Source: Planomicrobium soli (GTDB taxonomy: Bacteria; Bacillota; Bacilli; Bacillales_A; Planococcaceae). Taken from it: a stretch of 64,000 bases of DNA. The stretch is taken from positions 1 through 64,000 of the forward strand of contig NZ_PYAT01000006.1 in NCBI RefSeq assembly GCF_003014655.1, read 5' to 3'. Positions 21,344 through 31,257 of this stretch are shown here, piece by piece; within the stretch, counting starts at the first letter, position 1, and each line of letters opens with the position of its first letter. A program made the position numbers and the translations under genes. The notes under the pieces were generated by a model. It was not told the origin of the DNA. It saw only the letters and a list, made by a program, of their open reading frames with translations, and did not search any database.

Positions 21344-22444
21344 ATGGCATTAACGGCAGGGATTGTAGGTTTACCAAACGTGGGGAAATCCACATTATTT
21401 AACGCCATTACTAAAGCGGGCGCTGAAGCAGCGAACTATCCGTTTTGTACAATAGATCCAAACGTCGGGATTGTAGAAGTTCCCGATGAGCGGTTAGACA
21501 AACTAACAGAATTGGTCGTTCCAAAAAAGACCATTCCTACAGCATTTGAATTTACTGATATTGCCGGGATTGTAAAAGGTGCCAGCAAAGGAGAGGGCTT
21601 AGGAAATAAATTCCTTTCCCATATCCGTGAAGTAGATGCAATTTGCCAAGTTGTCCGCTGTTTTGCGGATGAAAACGTTACACATGTATCCGGTAAAGTA
21701 GATCCGATTTCTGATATCGAAGTTATCAATTTGGAATTGATTTTAGCCGATATGGAAAGCATTGAAAAGCGCATTGCCCGTGCAGCCAAATTAGTTAAGC
21801 AAAAAGATAAAGATGCCGTTGCAGAAGAGCCGGTGTTAATGAAATTGCGCGAAGCATTTGAGGCAGGGCAGATGGCACGTTCAATCGACTTTACAGAAGA
21901 CGAATTGCGCATCGCGAAGAACTTAAATCTTTTGACACTTAAACCGATGCTGTACGTGGCTAACGTGGCAGAAGACGAAATTGCTGACGCTGATGCTAAT
22001 GAGTACGTTCAAACAGTACGTAAATATGCGGCTGAACAAAATTCAGAAGTTATCGTTGTTTGTGCTAAAATCGAAGAAGAAATGGCTGATTTGGAAGACG
22101 AGGAAAAAGAAATGTTCCTTGAAGAATTGGGCATCAAAGAATCTGGCTTGGACCAATTGATCAAAGCTTCTTATAGCTTGCTTGGCCTTGCTACTTACTT
22201 TACAGCAGGTGTGCAGGAAGTTCGGGCATGGACGTTCAAAAAAGGCATGAAAGCTCCGCAATGTGCTGGAATTATTCACTCCGATTTTGAACGTGGCTTT
22301 ATCCGTGCTGAAACTGTGGCATACGAAGATCTTATAGAAACAGGATCGATGGCTGCTGCCAAAGAAGTTGGGAAAGTCCGTCAAGAAGGCAAAGAGTACA
22401 TCGTTAAAGACGGCGATGTTATGTTATTCAGATTTAACGTTTAA
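21344..22444 (+). CDS. ychF: redox-regulated ATPase YchF (OLA1 type)
   Basis: 366-residue Obg-related P-loop NTPase that prefers ATP. Walker A is GLPNVGKST; FTDIAGIVKGASKGEGLGNKF is the G3/switch region, and the C-terminal TGS-like domain holds FTAGVQEVRAWT and FERGFIRAE. The start ATG 21344 gives MALTAGIVGLP, the normal family N terminus; the frame runs eight codons further upstream, but a GAGAGGT site supports this ATG. It associates with ribosomes and is involved in stress responses in other bacteria. Confidence 0.96.
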   Translation: MALTAGIVGLPNVGKSTLFNAITKAGAEAANYPFCTIDPNVGIVEVPDERLDKLTELVVPKKTIPTAFEFTDIAGIVKGASKGEGLGNKFLSHIREVDAICQVVRCFADENVTHVSGKVDPISDIEVINLELILADMESIEKRIARAAKLVKQKDKDAVAEEPVLMKLREAFEAGQMARSIDFTEDELRIAKNLNLLTLKPMLYVANVAEDEIADADANEYVQTVRKYAAEQNSEVIVVCAKIEEEMADLEDEEKEMFLEELGIKESGLDQLIKASYSLLGLATYFTAGVQEVRAWTFKKGMKAPQCAGIIHSDFERGFIRAETVAYEDLIETGSMAAAKEVGKVRQEGKEYIVKDGDVMLFRFNV

Positions 22445-22579
22445 AAGTAAGGGTATATGTTTTATCAAAAAGGAATGAAAGTAGCCTCTTTAGCTTTAGA
22501 ACTATACTACAAAAGCTTTGAAATCGAGGCAAAATGTTTCTAAAAATGATAAAAATCGAGTAAAATAGTAAGAAAGCAT

Positions 22580-22611
22580 AACCGGGTGCTCCACTGCATC
22601 CGGTTTTTTTA
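22580..22611 (+). terminator. terminator between ychF and the GGCT-like gene
   Basis: Stem ACCGGGTGC (22581-22589) with GCATCCGGT (22596-22604) containing one G-T pair, loop TCCACT, followed by seven T residues. The downstream gene's ribosome site begins within a few bases. Confidence 0.8.
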
Positions 22612-22625
22612 TAGGAGGATTGAAC

Positions 22626-23009
22626 ATGAAGTTGTTTGTGTATGGCTCGTTGAAAAGAGGCGGGAAGTACCATTGTTATTTAGATGAAGCTACACTGATT
22701 GCAGAGCATGCTGTTGCAAAAGGTGTTTTATATGATTCAGGACTCGGCTATCCAGCAATTGTCCTGTCTGGTTCAGATGATATAATAGGGGAAATTTATG
22801 ATATTCCGGATGAATTGTGGCCAGCTCTTGATGACCTGGAAGGATATACAGGAGGAGCAGAAACAGATCTTTTCGATAAATCAGTAACTGCAGTTGAAGT
22901 TGCAGGAGAAGAAGTTGAAGCGGTCATTTATGTGGCAAAAGATAAATCATTGTTGAACTCAATTATTTCAGATGGTGTCTGGGACGAATCGCAAACTTTA
23001 TTCGTTTAA
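22626..23009 (+). CDS. gamma-glutamylcyclotransferase-like protein
   Basis: 127-residue protein of the GGCT/AIG2-like fold. MKLFVYGSLKRGG carries the YGSL substrate-binding loop, and DDLEGY near residue 78 supplies the likely catalytic Glu. Members cleave gamma-glutamyl compounds to 5-oxoproline, but the substrate here is unknown. ATG 22626 follows AGGAGG at 7 bases; the TTG two codons upstream is too close to that site. Confidence 0.85.
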   Translation: MKLFVYGSLKRGGKYHCYLDEATLIAEHAVAKGVLYDSGLGYPAIVLSGSDDIIGEIYDIPDELWPALDDLEGYTGGAETDLFDKSVTAVEVAGEEVEAVIYVAKDKSLLNSIISDGVWDESQTLFV

Positions 23010-23011
23010 GC

Positions 23012-23046
23012 AAAAAAAGCGCTGATTACAAATCAGTGCTTTTTTC
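23012..23046. terminator. bidirectional terminator between convergent genes
   Basis: A-rich run, stem AAGCGCTGATT with AATCAGTGCTT (one wobble), then a T run. It serves both the rightward GGCT-like gene and the leftward DUF3267 gene; its distal part overlaps the last codons of the latter. Confidence 0.8.
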
Positions 23047-23586
23047 TATCGGGTATTTTTCGTAAATGTTCAAACGCGGAAAAACGGGGTCATCGAGCAC
23101 CCAGGCGTCTTTGCGCTCTTTCAACAGTTCGCGGTACATCCAAAAGTCGCCGAGAGCGCCTGCGGCAAGCATGGCGCCGAGCAGGACCAATACTTGGTTC
23201 TCTAGCCAAAATCCCGCAAGCGTCGGCAGAATGGCAGTAGTCCAAAAAGGGAGAAGCAGCACTTTGCGCATGGCTTTGTTTTGGACCGGAGTGCTCGACG
23301 TAGCAAATGCGATGCCTAATTTTAGATCGACGCCATAGTTTAATGAAGAAATGGGGACTTTTCCAAACAGGACAAAACCAATTAAATGAAACAGTTCATG
23401 AAGAACAATCAAGACCAAATAGCCGATAATGAAAAAAGCGATGCCAGAAAAGGAGAAGCGAAAAGTTAACGGTTCGACAAACAAATGGTAAGCAGCAGCA
23501 AACAAAATTAGAAGCAACACATTGATCCAGAGAAATTTCGGCGCAATTTCTTCCATCTTTAATTCGATAATGCGATCGGGTGTCAT
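23026..23586 (-). CDS. DUF3267 putative zinc metalloprotease
   Basis: 186-residue membrane protein with about four hydrophobic segments. HELFHLIGF inside the second hydrophobic segment is a HExxH zinc-protease motif, which places it in the DUF3267/putative zincin group related to site-2-type intramembrane proteases. Substrate unknown. It is one of the few minus-strand genes in this otherwise rightward block, opposed to replication, with its own terminator. Confidence 0.8.
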   Translation of the reverse strand: MTPDRIIELKMEEIAPKFLWINVLLLILFAAAYHLFVEPLTFRFSFSGIAFFIIGYLVLIVLHELFHLIGFVLFGKVPISSLNYGVDLKLGIAFATSSTPVQNKAMRKVLLLPFWTTAILPTLAGFWLENQVLVLLGAMLAAGALGDFWMYRELLKERKDAWVLDDPVFPRLNIYEKYPIEKSTDL

Positions 23587-23645
23587 AGATTCACTTCTTT
23601 CCTTATTTATAGAAAGTATAACGGAATAAGTTGCTGAAATGATAG

Positions 23646-23674
23646 TTGCGAGGGTTCTGTGTTTGTGCTACAAT
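23646..23674 (+). promoter_or_regulatory. rpsF operon promoter
   Basis: TTGCGA (23646-23651), a 17-base spacer and TACAAT (23669-23674). It is about 85 bases before the rpsF ATG and leaves a structured leader. Confidence 0.65.
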
Positions 23675-23699
23675 ACATTGATGTGAGTAATATTATGAA

Positions 23700-23760
23700 T
23701 TGCTTGCTCCTTGCCCGCTGGAATCAGCAGGGCCCAAGTCCATGAGGAGGTGACAACACG
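23700..23760 (+). promoter_or_regulatory. rpsF leader hairpin, candidate S6:S18 autoregulatory site
   Basis: The leader contains GCCCGCTG, a GAAT loop, then CAGCAGGGC, which pairs except for one bulged A, just before the AGGAGGTGA ribosome site. Leaders of rpsF in many bacteria bind the S6:S18 complex to repress the operon. Whether this hairpin matches that motif in detail is not shown; the assignment rests on position and structure. Confidence 0.4.
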
Positions 23761-24048
23761 ATGAGAGAGTATGAATTAATGTACATTATTCAGCCTGCAA
23801 TCGAAGAGGAAGCGAAAAAAGCTCTAGTTGAGCGTTTTAACGATATCCTTACTTCTAACGGTGCTGAAATCATCGAGTCGAAAGAGTGGGGTAAACGTCG
23901 TTTAGCTTATGAAATCAACGATTTACGTGAAGGTTTCTACCAAATCGTAAAAGTTAACGCTGGTTCTGAAGCTATCAACGAATACACACGTCTTGCGAAC
24001 ATTAACGAAGACATTATTCGTCATATCGCTGTACGCAAAGACGCGTAA
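23761..24048 (+). CDS. rpsF: 30S ribosomal protein S6
   Basis: 95-residue small-subunit protein that pairs with S18 on the platform. It starts [12 protein letters not shown] and contains [12 protein letters not shown], the S6 signature. AGGAGGTGA precedes the ATG. It is first in rpsF-ssb-rpsR, an order conserved across Bacillales. Confidence 0.98.
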   Translation: MREYELMYIIQPAIEEEAKKALVERFNDILTSNGAEIIESKEWGKRRLAYEINDLREGFYQIVKVNAGSEAINEYTRLANINEDIIRHIAVRKDA

Positions 24049-24095
24049 GCATATGAACCTGAACATAATTTTGACTTAAAGGGGGTTGAATTCTG

Positions 24096-24572
24096 ATGAT
24101 TAACCGAGTTGTTTTAGTCGGAAGACTGACAAAAGATCCTGATCTTCGTTACACTCCAAGCGGAGCGGCGGTTGCTCGTTTTACACTTGCTGTAAACCGG
24201 ACATTCTCCAATGCGTCGGGTGAAAAAGAAACGGATTTCATCAATTGTACCGTTTGGCGCAAACAAGCTGAAAACACAGCGAACTTCTTGAAAAAAGGAA
24301 GCTTAGCTGGCGTAGAAGGCCGCATTCAAACTGGAAGCTACGAGGGACAAGATGGAAAACGTGTGTATACGACTGAAGTAGTGGCAGATAGCGTTCAATT
24401 CCTTGAACCAAGAAATTCTGGTGCTGGTGCAGATCGTTCACAAGGGCAGCCGTCCTATCAGCAGAACCAATCGCCAAGTCCGAGTCAACAAAACTATACG
24501 CGTGTAGATGAAGATCCATTCTCAAGCGGCAGCGGTCCGATCGAAGTATCGGATGACGATTTGCCGTTCTAA
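24096..24572 (+). CDS. ssb: single-stranded DNA-binding protein
   Basis: 158-residue OB-fold protein that coats single-stranded DNA. The OB fold covers about 1-105 ([20 protein letters not shown] and [21 protein letters not shown]). A Gln/Ser/Pro-rich linker leads to the acidic tip DDDLPF, which docks partner proteins. A GGGGGTTG site precedes the ATG. Co-transcribed with rpsF and rpsR. Confidence 0.98.
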   Translation: MINRVVLVGRLTKDPDLRYTPSGAAVARFTLAVNRTFSNASGEKETDFINCTVWRKQAENTANFLKKGSLAGVEGRIQTGSYEGQDGKRVYTTEVVADSVQFLEPRNSGAGADRSQGQPSYQQNQSPSPSQQNYTRVDEDPFSSGSGPIEVSDDDLPF

Positions 24573-24626
24573 AAAGGACGACACTAACGCTTACTACCCA
24601 TTCTATTATAAAGGAGGTAATTCGAT

Positions 24627-24863
24627 ATGGCACCACGTCGCGGAGGAAAGAAACGCAAAAAGGTTTGTTATTTCACTTCTAACAACATCACATACATCGA
24701 CTACAAAGATACTGACTTGTTGAAGAAATTCATTTCTGAACGAGGAAAAATCTTGCCACGTCGTGTTACAGGCACTAGCGCTAAATGGCAACGTAAGTTG
24801 ACAATCGCTATCAAACGCTCTCGTATCATGGCACTTCTACCGTTTGTTGCGGAAGAAAGATAA
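24627..24863 (+). CDS. rpsR: 30S ribosomal protein S18
   Basis: 78-residue basic protein, [16 protein letters not shown] at the N terminus and [17 protein letters not shown] in the core. AAAGGAGG precedes the ATG. One Cys remains in the N-terminal region; the four-Cys zinc form is not present. It ends the rpsF operon at a strong terminator. Confidence 0.98.
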   Translation: MAPRRGGKKRKKVCYFTSNNITYIDYKDTDLLKKFISERGKILPRRVTGTSAKWQRKLTIAIKRSRIMALLPFVAEER

Positions 24864-24874
24864 GATCAAACACA

Positions 24875-24903
24875 AGAAGGCCGGGAAACCGGTCTTCTTT
24901 TTT
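24875..24903 (+). terminator. rpsR terminator
   Basis: A 10-base-pair stem AGAAGGCCGG with CCGGTCTTCT closed by a GAAA tetraloop, followed by T residues. Confidence 0.9.
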
Positions 24904-25020
24904 ATTCGCATTTTTCAGGGAAAGGGCGCTTGCTGCTCATCGGCTTTTTTGTTCACGTTCCTTAATCATGTTACAATTACAAGGATGAAATAAACCCGAA
25001 AGAAGGGGAAAAACAGCCGG

Positions 25021-25980
25021 ATGCAAAATCAACAAACAAGACAACTTACTAATGGCGCAATGATGGCAGCATTCTTTGCTGTATTGCTTGCAGCCTCAGT
25101 ATACGTACCTCTTTTAAATGTTATCACTACCCTATTCTTAGGCTTGCCGATTGCGTGGTACAGCGCAAAATATCCATGGAAACCCAGCTTGCTTTTAGCA
25201 GTTGTCAGCTTGGCCCTGTCTTTTATCGTCGGTGGCCTCCTATCGCTGCCGCTGGCACTTGTTTACGTGCCGCTTGGTCTTTCTATCGGGCTTTCCATCC
25301 ATTACGGAAAAAGCAAACTGTTCATGTTCCTATGTTCAGGCCTTGTTCTGCTTTTTACCACTATTTTGCAATACGTAGCATCGATTTTTCTGTTCGGCAT
25401 TAACGTGCTGGAAGAATCAATTACTATGATACAGGAATCGTATGCACAAGCCGGAGCAATGCTGGAGCGCTTCGGGGCTTCTGCAGACCAGACGGAACAA
25501 TACAACGAAGCAGTCAAAGAAATGGTAGTTTTAGTGGAAACGCTATTGCCGACTTTACTTGTTGCTTCCGTCTTTCTGATGGTTTGGTTTACGCTATTGT
25601 TTTACTTACCTATATTAAAACGGATTGGTACGGATGTGCCGAAATTTCCGCCTTTTTGGGATATGAAGCTACCGAAAAGTATATTATGGTATTATTTAAT
25701 CGTGTTGCTGGCCTCCATACTGTCTGATTTTCAGCCTGGAACAATGGCATATATGATGTTTATGAACGCTTACGTGCTGCTTCACATGCTGCTATTTTTG
25801 CAAGGGATATCGTTTTATCACTTTTATGTTAAGCAGGAAGGCTGGCCAAAGTGGGTGACGGTTATCGTTACCATTCTGGCTTTTCCGCTGCAATCGTTTA
25901 CGAGTATAGTCGGAATCGTGGACCTCGGATTTGATATCCGGGGATGGATTAAGCGGGCACACGAGTTCAAAGGAAAATGA
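25021..25980 (+). CDS. yybS: YybS family membrane protein (DUF2232)
   Basis: 319-residue protein with about eight hydrophobic segments and a short cytoplasmic tail; DUF2232 family, found immediately before gdpP in Bacillales. Function unknown; the fold resembles energy-coupling or transporter membrane components. The start ATG follows GAAGGGG at a longish spacing. The gap to gdpP is 14 bases, so the two are co-transcribed. Confidence 0.85.
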   Translation: MQNQQTRQLTNGAMMAAFFAVLLAASVYVPLLNVITTLFLGLPIAWYSAKYPWKPSLLLAVVSLALSFIVGGLLSLPLALVYVPLGLSIGLSIHYGKSKLFMFLCSGLVLLFTTILQYVASIFLFGINVLEESITMIQESYAQAGAMLERFGASADQTEQYNEAVKEMVVLVETLLPTLLVASVFLMVWFTLLFYLPILKRIGTDVPKFPPFWDMKLPKSILWYYLIVLLASILSDFQPGTMAYMMFMNAYVLLHMLLFLQGISFYHFYVKQEGWPKWVTVIVTILAFPLQSFTSIVGIVDLGFDIRGWIKRAHEFKGK

Positions 25981-25994
25981 GGAGCTGAAGAATA

Positions 25995-27971
25995 ATGTCG
26001 GCTTTTTTTAGAAAGAGGAAACTTCGATATCCGCTTATTGCGCTATTGCTGCTTGGCTTAGCTGCGGCGATTCTGATTTCACGTTGGTCGGAATGGATAG
26101 CAGGAATTTTTGTCTTGTTGTTCGGTATTGCCCTTGCCACTGCATGGGTAATGGAGAAGAAAACCTATGAAGCGACTGAAAAACATATTGAAACGCTGTC
26201 TTACCGCATGAAGAAAGTTGGGGAAGAAGCGCTGCTTGAAATGCCGATCGGAATTTTACTGGTAAATGAAAATTTTGATATTGAATGGGCCAACCCATAT
26301 ATGACTTCTACATTGGAATACGATACATTGATCGGCGAGTCCTTATACTCTTTGTCGGAAGATTTTCTGCCTTTGACGACGTCTAATGAAGCAACAGAGA
26401 TGACTATTACACTGGGTGGCCGTAAGTACCGGGTGTATTATAAAGTGAATGATCGTCTGTTTTATTTGTTTGATATTACGGAGCAAGTAGAAATTGAGAC
26501 ATTGTATTACGCGGACCGGACGGTAATTGGGATTTTGTTCATCGATAATTATGATGAACTGTCGCAAGGAATGGATGATCAAACCCGCAGCAATTTAAAT
26601 AGCCTGGTCACGTCCTTGATCAACAGCTGGGGAGCGAAACACGGAATCTTCGTCAAACGTGTCCAGTCAGACCGGTTTATGGCGATTTTCAACGAATCCA
26701 TTTTAAAAGAGCTGGAAAAATCGAAGTTTGCCATTTTGGATGATATCCGCGAAGTCACCTCAAAGGACAACTTGGCATTGACGCTGAGTATCGGTGTAGG
26801 GGCTGGATCTGCGTCGCTTGTTGAACTTGGCAGCATGGCACAGTCCGGTTTGGATCTTGTGCTTGGCCGAGGCGGCGATCAAGTGGCGATTAAGAACCCG
26901 AGCGGCAAAGTGAAATTTTACGGCGGCAAAACAAACCCGGTCGAAAAACGTACAAGAGTAAGAGCACGTGTTATTTCCCATGCATTGCGCGATTTGATCC
27001 AGGAAAGTGACCAAGTTTTTATCATGGGCCATAAAATGCCGGATATGGACGCTATAGGAGCTGCTGTCGGGGTAGCGAAAATGGCCGCAATGAACAAGGT
27101 CAAAGGCAGCATTGTATTGGATTTCGATGAATACGACCGCAGCGTTATGCGATTGATGAACGAAATCGAAGAAGATGCGGACTTATTCAACCAATTCATC
27201 ACTCCTGAAGAAGCGCTGGCATCTATGACGGACAATTCACTGCTCGTTATCGTGGATACCCACAAGCCTTCCATGGTTATCGACGAACGGCTGCTTCAGC
27301 GGATGGAACGTGTAGTTATCATCGACCATCATCGAAGAGGCGAGGAATTTATCACCAATACAATGCTCGTTTACATGGAGCCGTATGCTTCATCTACGGC
27401 TGAACTTGTGACTGAGCTGATTGAATACCAGCCGAAGCATGAGAAGCTATCGATGCTTGAAGCGACTGCGATGCTTGCCGGGATTATCGTTGATACAAAA
27501 AGCTTTACACTTCGCACGGGGGCCCGTACATTTGAAGCAGCTTCTTATTTACGGGCAAACGGCGCCGATACGGTTCTTGTCCAGCGGCTCCTGAAAGAAG
27601 ACTTGGATACGTACTTAGAACGCGCAAAAATCGTCCAGACAGTCGAATTCGTAGCCGATGGCATCGCAATCGCCAAAGGCGAATCTGGAAAAACCTACAG
27701 CCCTGTGCTGATTGCACAGACGGCCGATATTTTATTGACGATGAAAGATGTCAACGCTTCTTTCGTCATTGCAGAACGCGGAGAAAGCGGCGTCGGCATC
27801 AGCGCCCGTTCACTTGGAGAAGTGAATGTGCAGCTCATCATGGAACAGCTTGGCGGCGGCGGCCATTTGACAAACGCCGCGACTCAACTACCGGATGCAA
27901 CGGTCCAAGAAGCGGTTGAATTGCTGAAACATGCGATTGAGGAACATTATGAAGGAGGACAAACCGAATGA
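25995..27971 (+). CDS. gdpP: cyclic-di-AMP phosphodiesterase GdpP
   Basis: 658-residue membrane-bound enzyme that hydrolyses c-di-AMP, the nucleotide controlling potassium and turgor. Two N-terminal membrane segments (about 12-50) are followed by a PAS domain that binds haem in homologues, a degenerate GGDEF domain (about 175-300) and DHH-DHHA1 catalytic domains. Metal-binding motifs [18 protein letters not shown] and IIDHHRRG are intact, and [10 protein letters not shown] marks DHHA1. The stop overlaps the rplI start by 4 bases. Confidence 0.96.
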   Translation: MSAFFRKRKLRYPLIALLLLGLAAAILISRWSEWIAGIFVLLFGIALATAWVMEKKTYEATEKHIETLSYRMKKVGEEALLEMPIGILLVNENFDIEWANPYMTSTLEYDTLIGESLYSLSEDFLPLTTSNEATEMTITLGGRKYRVYYKVNDRLFYLFDITEQVEIETLYYADRTVIGILFIDNYDELSQGMDDQTRSNLNSLVTSLINSWGAKHGIFVKRVQSDRFMAIFNESILKELEKSKFAILDDIREVTSKDNLALTLSIGVGAGSASLVELGSMAQSGLDLVLGRGGDQVAIKNPSGKVKFYGGKTNPVEKRTRVRARVISHALRDLIQESDQVFIMGHKMPDMDAIGAAVGVAKMAAMNKVKGSIVLDFDEYDRSVMRLMNEIEEDADLFNQFITPEEALASMTDNSLLVIVDTHKPSMVIDERLLQRMERVVIIDHHRRGEEFITNTMLVYMEPYASSTAELVTELIEYQPKHEKLSMLEATAMLAGIIVDTKSFTLRTGARTFEAASYLRANGADTVLVQRLLKEDLDTYLERAKIVQTVEFVADGIAIAKGESGKTYSPVLIAQTADILLTMKDVNASFVIAERGESGVGISARSLGEVNVQLIMEQLGGGGHLTNAATQLPDATVQEAVELLKHAIEEHYEGGQTE

Positions 27972-28417
27972 AAGTTATATTTTTAAAAGATGTAAAAGGC
28001 AGAGGCAAAAAAGGTGAAATCAAGAATGTGGCAGATGGTTATGCGCATAACTTCTTATTGAAAAACAACTATGCCATTGAAGCCAACCAAGCGGCTATCA
28101 GCCAGTTGGACGGACAGAAGAAAAAAGAACAGAAGCTGTCTGAACAGGAACTGCAGGAAGCAAAAGGGCTGAAAGACAAGCTTGAAGCTTTGACAGTTGA
28201 ATTGAAAGCAAAATCAGGCGAAGGCGGCCGATTGTTTGGTTCAATCACAACAAAACAAGTGGCAACCGAATTAGAGAAAAAGCATGGCATTAAAATCGAC
28301 AAACGCAAAATGGAGTTGGATGATGCTATCCGCTCGCTGGGTTATACGAATATCCCGGTAAAAATCCATCAAGAAGTAACAGCTACGCTCAAAGTCCACG
28401 TAACTGAAGAAGCGTAA
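27968..28417 (+). CDS. rplI: 50S ribosomal protein L9
   Basis: 149-residue two-domain protein linked by a long helix. The N-terminal [19 protein letters not shown] is the L9 signature; the C-terminal domain begins near residue 75 ([13 protein letters not shown]). Its start overlaps the gdpP stop (ATGA), so translation is coupled; dnaC follows 12 bases later. The gdpP-rplI-dnaC string is typical of Firmicutes. Confidence 0.97.
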   Translation: MKVIFLKDVKGRGKKGEIKNVADGYAHNFLLKNNYAIEANQAAISQLDGQKKKEQKLSEQELQEAKGLKDKLEALTVELKAKSGEGGRLFGSITTKQVATELEKKHGIKIDKRKMELDDAIRSLGYTNIPVKIHQEVTATLKVHVTEEA

Positions 28418-28429
28418 GGAGATGCACCG

Positions 28430-29785
28430 ATGAACGAAACGATAGATCGAGTTCCTCCGCATAACCAAGAAGCCGAACAATCGGTTATTGGCGCCATTTT
28501 TCTAGAGCCGCAATCGCTGATTACTGTAGCGGAAATTGTTATGCCGGAAGATTTTTACCGCATTTCGCACCAAAAAATCTTCCAGACGATGCTGACGCTG
28601 TCAGATCAAGGCAAAGCAATTGACGTAGTAACAGTGACAGAAGAGCTGTCTGTTAAAAAAGAATTAGAAGATGTCGGCGGATTGTCTTATTTGACGGAAA
28701 TCGCCAATGCAGTGCCAACGGCGGCAAACGTTGCGCATTACGCCCATATCGTAGAAGAAAAGGCGCTTTTGCGCCGGCTCATCCGAGTGGCGACATCAAT
28801 TGTGGAAGATGGTTTTACGCGTGAAGACGAAGTAGGCGCATTGCTGGCTGAAGCAGAGAAAAAGATGATGGAAGTGTCAAACCGGAAAAACGCCGGTGAC
28901 TTTATCCATATTAAAGATGTATTGGTTAAGACATACGACAACATCGAGTTGCTGCATACGCGTAAAGGAGACGTTACAGGGATTCCTACAGGCTTCCGGG
29001 ATCTTGATAAGATGACAGCCGGGTTCCAGCGAAACGACCTGATTATCGTGGCTGCACGTCCTTCTGTCGGTAAAACGGCTTTTGCCTTGAACGTCGCGCA
29101 AAACGTGGCGACAAGAGCGGATGAAAATGTTGCGATTTTCAGTTTGGAGATGGGCGCCGAGCAGCTAGTCATGCGGATGCTTTGTGCGGAAGGAAACATC
29201 GATGCGCAAATCATGCGGACCGGTGCGCTTCAAAACGAAGATTGGCGAAAATTGACGATGGCAATGGGGAGCCTCTCCAATGCAGGGATTTTTATTGACG
29301 ATACACCGGGCATCCGGGTCAATGATATCCGGGCAAAATGCCGTCGATTGAAACAGGAGCACGGCTTAGGCATGATCATGATTGATTATTTGCAGTTGAT
29401 TCAAGGGCCGGGGCGTGCAGGGGAAAACCGCCAACAAGAAGTATCCGACATTTCCCGATCTTTGAAAGGGCTGGCACGTGAACTGGAAGTTCCGGTCATC
29501 GCTTTGTCTCAGCTATCCCGTGGAGTGGAGCAGCGGCAAGACAAACGGCCGATGATGTCGGATTTGCGGGAATCCGGAAGTATCGAGCAGGATGCCGATA
29601 TCGTTTCCTTTTTATACCGTGAAGATTATTATGACAAAGAAACCGAAGACCAGAACGTGATTGAGATCATTATCGCGAAACAGCGTAACGGTCCGACCGG
29701 TACGGTGAAACTGGCTTTTGTAAAAGAATATAACAAATTCGTCACCATCGACTGGAGTCAGCACGAAGGAGCAGACGGATACTAA
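28430..29785 (+). CDS. dnaC: replicative DNA helicase DnaC (DnaB family)
   Basis: 451-residue hexameric helicase that unwinds DNA at the fork; called DnaC in Bacillus and DnaB in Escherichia. The N-terminal primase-interaction domain covers about 1-130. The RecA-like C-terminal domain has Walker A ARPSVGKTA, Walker B MIMIDYLQLI, and QLSRGVEQR with DLRESGSIEQDAD towards the end. An AAGGAGATG site precedes the ATG. Confidence 0.97.
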   Translation: MNETIDRVPPHNQEAEQSVIGAIFLEPQSLITVAEIVMPEDFYRISHQKIFQTMLTLSDQGKAIDVVTVTEELSVKKELEDVGGLSYLTEIANAVPTAANVAHYAHIVEEKALLRRLIRVATSIVEDGFTREDEVGALLAEAEKKMMEVSNRKNAGDFIHIKDVLVKTYDNIELLHTRKGDVTGIPTGFRDLDKMTAGFQRNDLIIVAARPSVGKTAFALNVAQNVATRADENVAIFSLEMGAEQLVMRMLCAEGNIDAQIMRTGALQNEDWRKLTMAMGSLSNAGIFIDDTPGIRVNDIRAKCRRLKQEHGLGMIMIDYLQLIQGPGRAGENRQQEVSDISRSLKGLARELEVPVIALSQLSRGVEQRQDKRPMMSDLRESGSIEQDADIVSFLYREDYYDKETEDQNVIEIIIAKQRNGPTGTVKLAFVKEYNKFVTIDWSQHEGADGY

Positions 29786-29834
29786 ACACGAACGTTTAAT
29801 GTGAAAACACATTATTGCGTTCGTGTTTTCTTTT
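29784..29834 (+). terminator. dnaC terminator, overlapping possible PurR boxes
   Basis: Long inverted repeat AACACGAACG with CGTTCGTGTT, containing an inner AATGTG/CACATT stem, then TTTCTTTTG. The arms carry CGAAC cores like those of inverted PurR boxes, and the purA promoter begins about 10 bases further on. Terminator role is well supported; operator role is tentative. Confidence 0.75.
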
Positions 29835-29842
29835 GATTTTGA

Positions 29843-29871
29843 TTGACTGAAGCGCTTTTCATTGATACAAT
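29843..29871 (+). promoter_or_regulatory. purA promoter
   Basis: TTGACT (29843-29848), a 17-base spacer and TACAAT (29866-29871), about 45 bases before the purA ATG. Confidence 0.75.
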
Positions 29872-29916
29872 TAACACGGTTTGAGATAGGGCATATGCCT
29901 AACGGAGGTGCGGACG

Positions 29917-31203
29917 ATGACATCAATCGTAGTAGTAGGAACGCAATGGGGAGACGAAGGAAAAGGGAAAATCACCGATTTTCTATCTGAACACGCAGAA
30001 GTGATTGCGCGTTACCAAGGCGGGAACAATGCCGGACATACCATTATTTTTGGCGGCGAAACGTACAAATTGCATTTGATTCCTTCAGGGATTTTCTATA
30101 AAGACAAAATATCCGTGATCGGCAACGGCATGGTTGTTGATCCAAAAGCGCTTGTAAATGAACTGAAAGGTTTGCATGCACGCGGCATTACGACAGAGAA
30201 CTTGCGCATATCCAACCGCGCGCACGTTATTCTGCCTTACCACATCAAGCAGGATGAAGTAGAAGAAGCACGCCGCGGCGCCAATAAGATCGGAACAACC
30301 GGAAAAGGCATCGGGCCAGCTTATATGGACAAAGCAGCGCGTGTCGGCATCCGCATGGCGGATCTTTTGGACCATGAAGTGTTCGAAGAAAAGCTTCGCA
30401 TGAATTTGAATGAGAAAAACCGCATGTTCGAGAAGTTTTACGAAACAGAAGGATTCACGGTTGAAGAAATTATGGAAGAGTACTATTCATATGGCCAGGA
30501 AATCGCGAAGTATGTAACTGATACGTCAAAAGTATTGAACGACGCAGTGGACAATGGACGCCGAGTATTGTTTGAAGGTGCCCAAGGGGTCATGCTGGAT
30601 ATCGACCAAGGTACATACCCATTCGTTACATCATCCAACCCGGTAGCGGGCGGAGTTACAATCGGAGCCGGAGTCGGACCGACTGCCATTCAACACGTTA
30701 TCGGTGTATGCAAGGCTTACACATCGCGTGTTGGCGACGGACCTTTCCCGACTGAATTGTTCGATGAAGTTGGAAACCAAATCCGCGAAGTCGGAAAAGA
30801 ATACGGAACGACAACAGGTCGCCCGCGCCGCATCGGCTGGTTTGACAGTGTAGTGGTTCGCCATGCAAGACGCGTCAGCGGCTTGACAGATCTTACCGTC
30901 AACTCGATCGACGTATTGACTGGTTTGGAAACAGTCAAAATTTGTACAGCTTACCGCTATCAAGGCGAATTGATCACGGAATACCCAGCAAACTTGCGTA
31001 TGCTTGCAGATTGCGAACCGGTATACGAAGAGCTTCCGGGCTGGTCAGAAGATGTAACAGGATGCAAATCTTTGGATGAGCTTCCTGTAAATGCCCGTCA
31101 TTACTTGGAGCGCATTGCACAACTTACCGGTGTACAGATTTCCATTTTCTCAGTAGGGCCAGACCGCAATCAAACAAATATCGTCACTAGCGTTTGGCGA
31201 TAA
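29917..31203 (+). CDS. purA: adenylosuccinate synthetase
   Basis: 428-residue enzyme that joins IMP and aspartate using GTP, the first step from IMP to AMP. It starts [18 protein letters not shown] with the GTP-binding loop; [11 protein letters not shown] and the [10 protein letters not shown] region are family motifs. ATG 29917 follows ACGGAGG; a GTG three codons earlier lies too close to the ribosome site. Single gene between two terminators. Confidence 0.97.
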   Translation: MTSIVVVGTQWGDEGKGKITDFLSEHAEVIARYQGGNNAGHTIIFGGETYKLHLIPSGIFYKDKISVIGNGMVVDPKALVNELKGLHARGITTENLRISNRAHVILPYHIKQDEVEEARRGANKIGTTGKGIGPAYMDKAARVGIRMADLLDHEVFEEKLRMNLNEKNRMFEKFYETEGFTVEEIMEEYYSYGQEIAKYVTDTSKVLNDAVDNGRRVLFEGAQGVMLDIDQGTYPFVTSSNPVAGGVTIGAGVGPTAIQHVIGVCKAYTSRVGDGPFPTELFDEVGNQIREVGKEYGTTTGRPRRIGWFDSVVVRHARRVSGLTDLTVNSIDVLTGLETVKICTAYRYQGELITEYPANLRMLADCEPVYEELPGWSEDVTGCKSLDELPVNARHYLERIAQLTGVQISIFSVGPDRNQTNIVTSVWR

Positions 31204-31218
31204 GTTCATTCGATAAAT

Positions 31219-31257
31219 AGAAAGCTGAAACCGTTATTCGGTTTCAGCTTTTTCATT
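31219..31257 (+). terminator. purA terminator
   Basis: Stem AAAGCTGAAACCG with CGGTTTCAGCTTT around TTATT, followed by T residues. Confidence 0.88.

Noticed and set aside
24096-24572. Phage-type second SSB
   Set aside because: It is the housekeeping ssb: full length, DDDLPF tip, and inside rpsF-rpsR.
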